From Hymenobacter persicinus (GTDB lineage Bacteria > Bacteroidota > Bacteroidia > Cytophagales > Hymenobacteraceae), in contig NZ_SEWE01000004.1 in NCBI RefSeq assembly GCF_004167665.1, positions 140,756-204,755 of the forward strand: a stretch of DNA of 64,000 nt, read 5' to 3'. Both the position numbers and the translations under genes were made by a program. Within the stretch, counting starts at the first letter, position 1, and each line of letters begins with the position of its first letter. This document shows positions 61,384 through 64,000 of the stretch, one piece after another. Under the pieces are notes generated by a model. It worked only from the letters and a program-made list of their open reading frames with translations. It was not told where the DNA came from and did not search any database.

Positions 61384-62892
61384 ATGAAAAAAATCACCAA
61401 GCTCCTCGTGGCCAACCGGGGCGAAATTGCGTTGCGCGTGCTGCGCTCGGCCAAGGAAATGGGCATTGCCACCGTGGCCATCTACTCCGAGGCCGACCGC
61501 AATGCCCTGCACGTGCGCTACGCCGACGAGGCCGTGTGCGTGGGTCCGCCCGCCAGCAAGGACAGCTACCTGCGCGGCGACAAAATTCTGGAAGTGTGCC
61601 GGCAGCTCGGCGTCGACGCCATTCACCCCGGCTACGGCTTTTTGAGCGAAAACGCGGAGTTTGCCCGCATGGTCACCGAGGCCGGCCTGATCTTCGTGGG
61701 CCCTTCGCCCGAGGCCATGAATGTGATGGGCGACAAGCTCTCGGCCAAGCAGGCCGTCAAAGCCTACAACATCCCGCTGGTGCCCGGCACCGACGAGGCC
61801 ATTTCGGACGTGGAAGAGGCCAAGCGCATTGCCCGCGAGGTCGGCTTTCCGATTCTGATCAAGGCCTCTGCTGGCGGCGGCGGCAAAGGCATGCGCATCG
61901 TGAACGACGCGGCCGAGTTTGAGGAGCAGATGCAGCTGGCCATCAACGAGGCCACCTCGGCCTTCGGCGACGGTTCGGTGTTTATCGAGAAGTTCGTGAC
62001 CGGGCCCCGCCACATCGAAATCCAGGTGTTGGGCGACGAGCACGGCAACATCGTGCACCTGTTTGAGCGGGAATGCTCGATTCAGCGCCGCCACCAGAAG
62101 GTAATTGAGGAAGCCCCCTCCTCGGTGCTCACGCCCGAGCTGCGGGCCGAAATGGGCCGCTGCGCCGTCGACGTGGCCCGGGCCTGCCAGTACGCCGGGG
62201 CCGGCACCGTGGAGTTTCTGCTCGACGATAAGCACAACTTCTACTTCCTGGAGATGAACACCCGCTTGCAGGTGGAGCACCCCGTGACCGAGCAGATTAC
62301 GGGCCTTGACCTAGTGAAAGAGCAGATTCGCGTGGCCGAGGGTCATCCGCTGCCCTTTACCCAGGACGAGCTGACCATCACCGGCCACGCTCTGGAGCTG
62401 CGCGTGTACGCCGAAGACCCGCAGAACAACTTCCTGCCCGACATCGGCACGCTGAGCACCTACGTGCGCCCCCAGGGCCCGGGCGTGCGCGTCGACGACG
62501 GCTTCGAGCAGGGCATGGACATCCCGATTTACTACGACCCGATGATTGCCAAGCTCGTCACCTTCGGCAAAGACCGCCAGGAGGCCATCGAACGGATGCT
62601 GCGCGCCATCGACGAGTACCAGATTACCGGCATCCAGACCACCTTGCCCTTCGGCCGCTACGTGCTCCAGCACCCGGCCTTCGTGAGCGGCAACTTCGAC
62701 ACGAACTTCATCCGGGACCATTTCACCCCCGCCGACCTCACTCCCGCCGCCCCCGACGCCAGCGTGGCCAAAGTAGCCGCCGTGCTCACGGCCATGCTGA
62801 TGACGGAAAAGAAAGCGCCGGTGGTGGCTTCGAGTGATGCGCCGGCCGCGGCGGGCTCGAACTGGAAGCGCAACCGGCTGGGGGCGCGGTAG
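61384..62892 (+). CDS. accC: biotin carboxylase subunit of acetyl- or propionyl-CoA carboxylase
   Basis: ATP-grasp enzyme that carboxylates biotin on BCCP. The N-terminal ANRGEIALRVLRSAKEM, the Gly-rich ATP loop KASAGGGGKGMRIV, the metal-binding FLEMNTRLQVEHPVTE and the C-terminal YDPMIAKLVTFGKDRQEAI are all present. The 502-residue length, longer than E. coli AccC, is typical of Bacteroidota, where it may serve acetyl-CoA or propionyl-CoA carboxylase; the tail is Ala-rich. ATG 61384 begins MKKITKLLVANRG. Confidence 0.92.
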   Translation: MKKITKLLVANRGEIALRVLRSAKEMGIATVAIYSEADRNALHVRYADEAVCVGPPASKDSYLRGDKILEVCRQLGVDAIHPGYGFLSENAEFARMVTEAGLIFVGPSPEAMNVMGDKLSAKQAVKAYNIPLVPGTDEAISDVEEAKRIAREVGFPILIKASAGGGGKGMRIVNDAAEFEEQMQLAINEATSAFGDGSVFIEKFVTGPRHIEIQVLGDEHGNIVHLFERECSIQRRHQKVIEEAPSSVLTPELRAEMGRCAVDVARACQYAGAGTVEFLLDDKHNFYFLEMNTRLQVEHPVTEQITGLDLVKEQIRVAEGHPLPFTQDELTITGHALELRVYAEDPQNNFLPDIGTLSTYVRPQGPGVRVDDGFEQGMDIPIYYDPMIAKLVTFGKDRQEAIERMLRAIDEYQITGIQTTLPFGRYVLQHPAFVSGNFDTNFIRDHFTPADLTPAAPDASVAKVAAVLTAMLMTEKKAPVVASSDAPAAAGSNWKRNRLGAR

Positions 62893-62916
62893 GAAGCTTT
62901 TATTCCGCTAGATTTG

Positions 62917-62946
62917 AAAAGCCCGGTTATTTGGCCGGGCTTTTCT
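62917..62946 (+). terminator. terminator of accC
   Basis: AAAAGCCCGG (62917-62926) and CCGGGCTTTT (62935-62944), 10-bp stem, 8-nt loop, then CTATTTTTTT. Confidence 0.85.
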
Positions 62947-62965
62947 ATTTTTTTCCAGAACCAGT

Positions 62966-63502
62966 ATGGAAAGAATTAAGATTGAGCACGACTTCTTGGT
63001 GTTCCTATTCGCCTACCTCCGGCATCTTGACTTATCATTGGATAGAAGCCGCTGGAATGGCTGGGCTGATTATCTTGTATACACCCGTGGTCGGATCCAA
63101 TCAGCTACAATTTCCTCTTATCTAAAAGGCAAGATTGGTCCTGTCAGCGTGACTAACACAGCCAACATTCTACCAAACTATAGCTATAGAGAATCCCGCC
63201 TGCGGTATCTATGGCGAATTTGCACGTGGCAGAATGATTATTTAACCCTTTATGCGACCAGCTACGCCTGTCAGTTGCTAGACCGGCACAACGCTTATCT
63301 GCGGGCAGATATTACCGAATTCACCCCGGAGCTGGAAATGCTCAGAAGGGATATTGCTGATTTTTACACTCGTGCTTCAGAGGTAATGCTCAGCAGAAGC
63401 GAACTGCGCAAAATAATGCGGGTGGAACACTTCTGGCAAAACCCTATCCTCACAACTATTGCGCTGAAAGACTTCCTTCCTGCTTCCCTAGCGCGAGTTT
63501 AG
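62966..63502 (+). CDS. hypothetical protein, low GC, 178 aa
   Basis: Not recognised. Soluble, helix-rich and rich in Arg, Tyr and Trp (DLSLDRSRWNGWADYLVYTRG; YRESRLRYLWRICTWQND), with no signal peptide. GC is visibly lower than in flanking genes, which suggests acquisition. Starts 20 bp after the accC terminator, so it has its own expression signals or is a passenger. The following 3' region is rich in hairpins. Confidence 0.5.
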   Translation: MERIKIEHDFLVFLFAYLRHLDLSLDRSRWNGWADYLVYTRGRIQSATISSYLKGKIGPVSVTNTANILPNYSYRESRLRYLWRICTWQNDYLTLYATSYACQLLDRHNAYLRADITEFTPELEMLRRDIADFYTRASEVMLSRSELRKIMRVEHFWQNPILTTIALKDFLPASLARV

Positions 63503-63723
63503 CACCGCTTAACTCGTGCCAGACCATAACGTGGAGGTTGTACCTCCACTGCTGCAACGCAGCAAACCGGAACCGCGCCGCCTGAAGCCATCCGGGCGGC
63601 GTGCTCGTTCTGACGAGGAGGCGCAGCCTTCCGGCATAGCGTGTCACGAGTTACGGCTGCGCCTAAACTTGCGCCAGTGCCGCGCCTGCGAACCAGTGCG
63701 GTAGCATGACAACGGCCCTGACC
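63503..63723. other. hairpin-rich intergenic DNA
   Basis: Contains GTGGAGGT TGT ACCTCCAC (63531-63549), GCTGC AAC GCAGC, and CGCCGCC...GGGCGGCG. No gene supported. Looks like an interspersed repeat cluster. Confidence 0.4.
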
Positions 63724-63813
63724 TTTGTACGGTATTTTTAAAATTCTGAAAATACCGTACAAATACCCGAAAGATTTTGTACGGTATTTTTCGTTTCTTG
63801 AGAATACCGTACA
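63724..63813 (+). promoter_or_regulatory. four half-sites GTACGGTATT upstream of the Xre-type gene
   Basis: First inverted pair: TTTGTACGGTATTTT (63724-63738) with its complement at 63749-63763, 15 bp perfect. Second: TGTACGGTATT (63778-63788) with 63803-63813, 11 bp. Half-sites start at 63726, 63751, 63778 and 63803, so the two pairs are 52 bp apart, five helical turns. Likely binding sites for a regulator, possibly the downstream gene. Confidence 0.6.
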
Positions 63814-63826
63814 TATTCTGCCAGCT

Positions 63827-64000
63827 ATGCCCCGCCGCGCTCCTGCCTCCCAAAACGTCATTTCCCGCCTGCGCGCCTGGTTTGGGCTGCGGCAGGAGGA
63901 CGTGGCCTTTTATGCTAATGTGAGCCCCGAGCTCGTGCAGGCGGCGGAAAGCGGCCGGCGTAGCCTGAGCAGTAACCTGCTGATAGGTCTGCTGCCGCTA
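63827..64000 (+). CDS. helix-turn-helix (Xre-type) protein, 3' truncated by window edge
   Basis: ATG 63827 begins MPRRAPASQNVISRLRAWFG, then LRQEDVAFYANVSPELVQAAESGRRSLSSNLLIGLLPL; the QEDVAFYANVSPELVQAAESG segment is the Xre-type HTH. 58 codons are visible and the frame runs to the window edge. The palindromic repeats directly upstream suggest autoregulation. Confidence 0.7.
   Translation, partial: MPRRAPASQNVISRLRAWFGLRQEDVAFYANVSPELVQAAESGRRSLSSNLLIGLLPL

Noticed and set aside
1..64000. tRNA or rRNA genes, prophage, integrase or complete insertion sequence
   Set aside because: None found by eye; no transposase motif (DDE) or integrase signature in any convincing frame. Short tRNAs could still be missed without a covariance search.

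Overview
The window looks like chromosomal DNA from a high-GC member of the Bacteroidota, most probably Hymenobacter or a close relative in Cytophagales. The evidence is: promoter boxes of the TAnnTTTG type in front of many genes instead of the -35/-10 pair; a TonB-dependent outer-membrane receptor, a subtilase with a type IX secretion-like C-terminal domain, ExbB/ExbD/TonB, a serine-palmitoyltransferase-like enzyme and an AlgH-free set of small lipoproteins; strong GC-rich hairpin terminators; and GC-rich codon use. No rRNA, tRNA, CRISPR array, prophage or complete insertion sequence was seen.

Layout. 1-7.5 kb: the 3' part of an RND efflux pump, a metal-binding lipoprotein, an L,D-transpeptidase, a GNAT-like protein, an HD phosphohydrolase and a small lipoprotein. 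7.6-11.5 kb: gyrA and a TPR protein. 11.6-13.5 kb: an AT-rich island of about 0.9 kb without intact genes, followed by an orphan protein of unknown function. 13.7-17.7 kb: a sugar epimerase, a GT2 glycosyltransferase with a frameshifted LAB_N membrane partner, and two related outer-membrane barrel proteins. 17.8-25.8 kb: a complete histidine operon on the minus strand (hisG-D-C-B-H-A-F-IE). It is preceded by a short leader ORF ending in a cluster of six histidine codons, with hairpins and U-tracts between it and hisG, which together look like a translational attenuator. 26-37.7 kb: DUF2911 protein, TonB receptor overlapping rpe, a subtilase, mnmA, a TrpF-like protein, trmB and folC.

37.8-46.4 kb: a co-directional envelope cluster (giant TPR protein, plug-less barrel, HU/SPOR-like membrane protein, exbB, exbD, tonB, then folC and trmB). 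46.6-51 kb: a small membrane protein, a Xre-RES toxin-antitoxin pair, an NCS1 transporter, and an AraC regulator with an SDR protein. 52-57.7 kb: a GH92 mannosidase, an sce7726-like protein, a dinB interrupted by an amber codon, and holA. 57.8-64 kb: tyrS, a histone-H1-like protein, a serine-palmitoyltransferase-like enzyme, accC, an unknown low-GC gene, and the start of a Xre-type regulator behind four copies of a palindromic half-site.

Beyond the genes, the most striking signals are the His leader, and several spacers between genes of one operon that carry low-complexity repeats arranged as long inverted pairs. In two of these the mismatches become G-U pairs only in the transcribed strand. 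There is also a 93-bp REPIN-like element made of two hairpin arms. Two otherwise intact genes are broken by a single change each: the LAB_N gene by one base in a run of eight G, and dinB by one stop codon next to its catalytic Asp-Glu.
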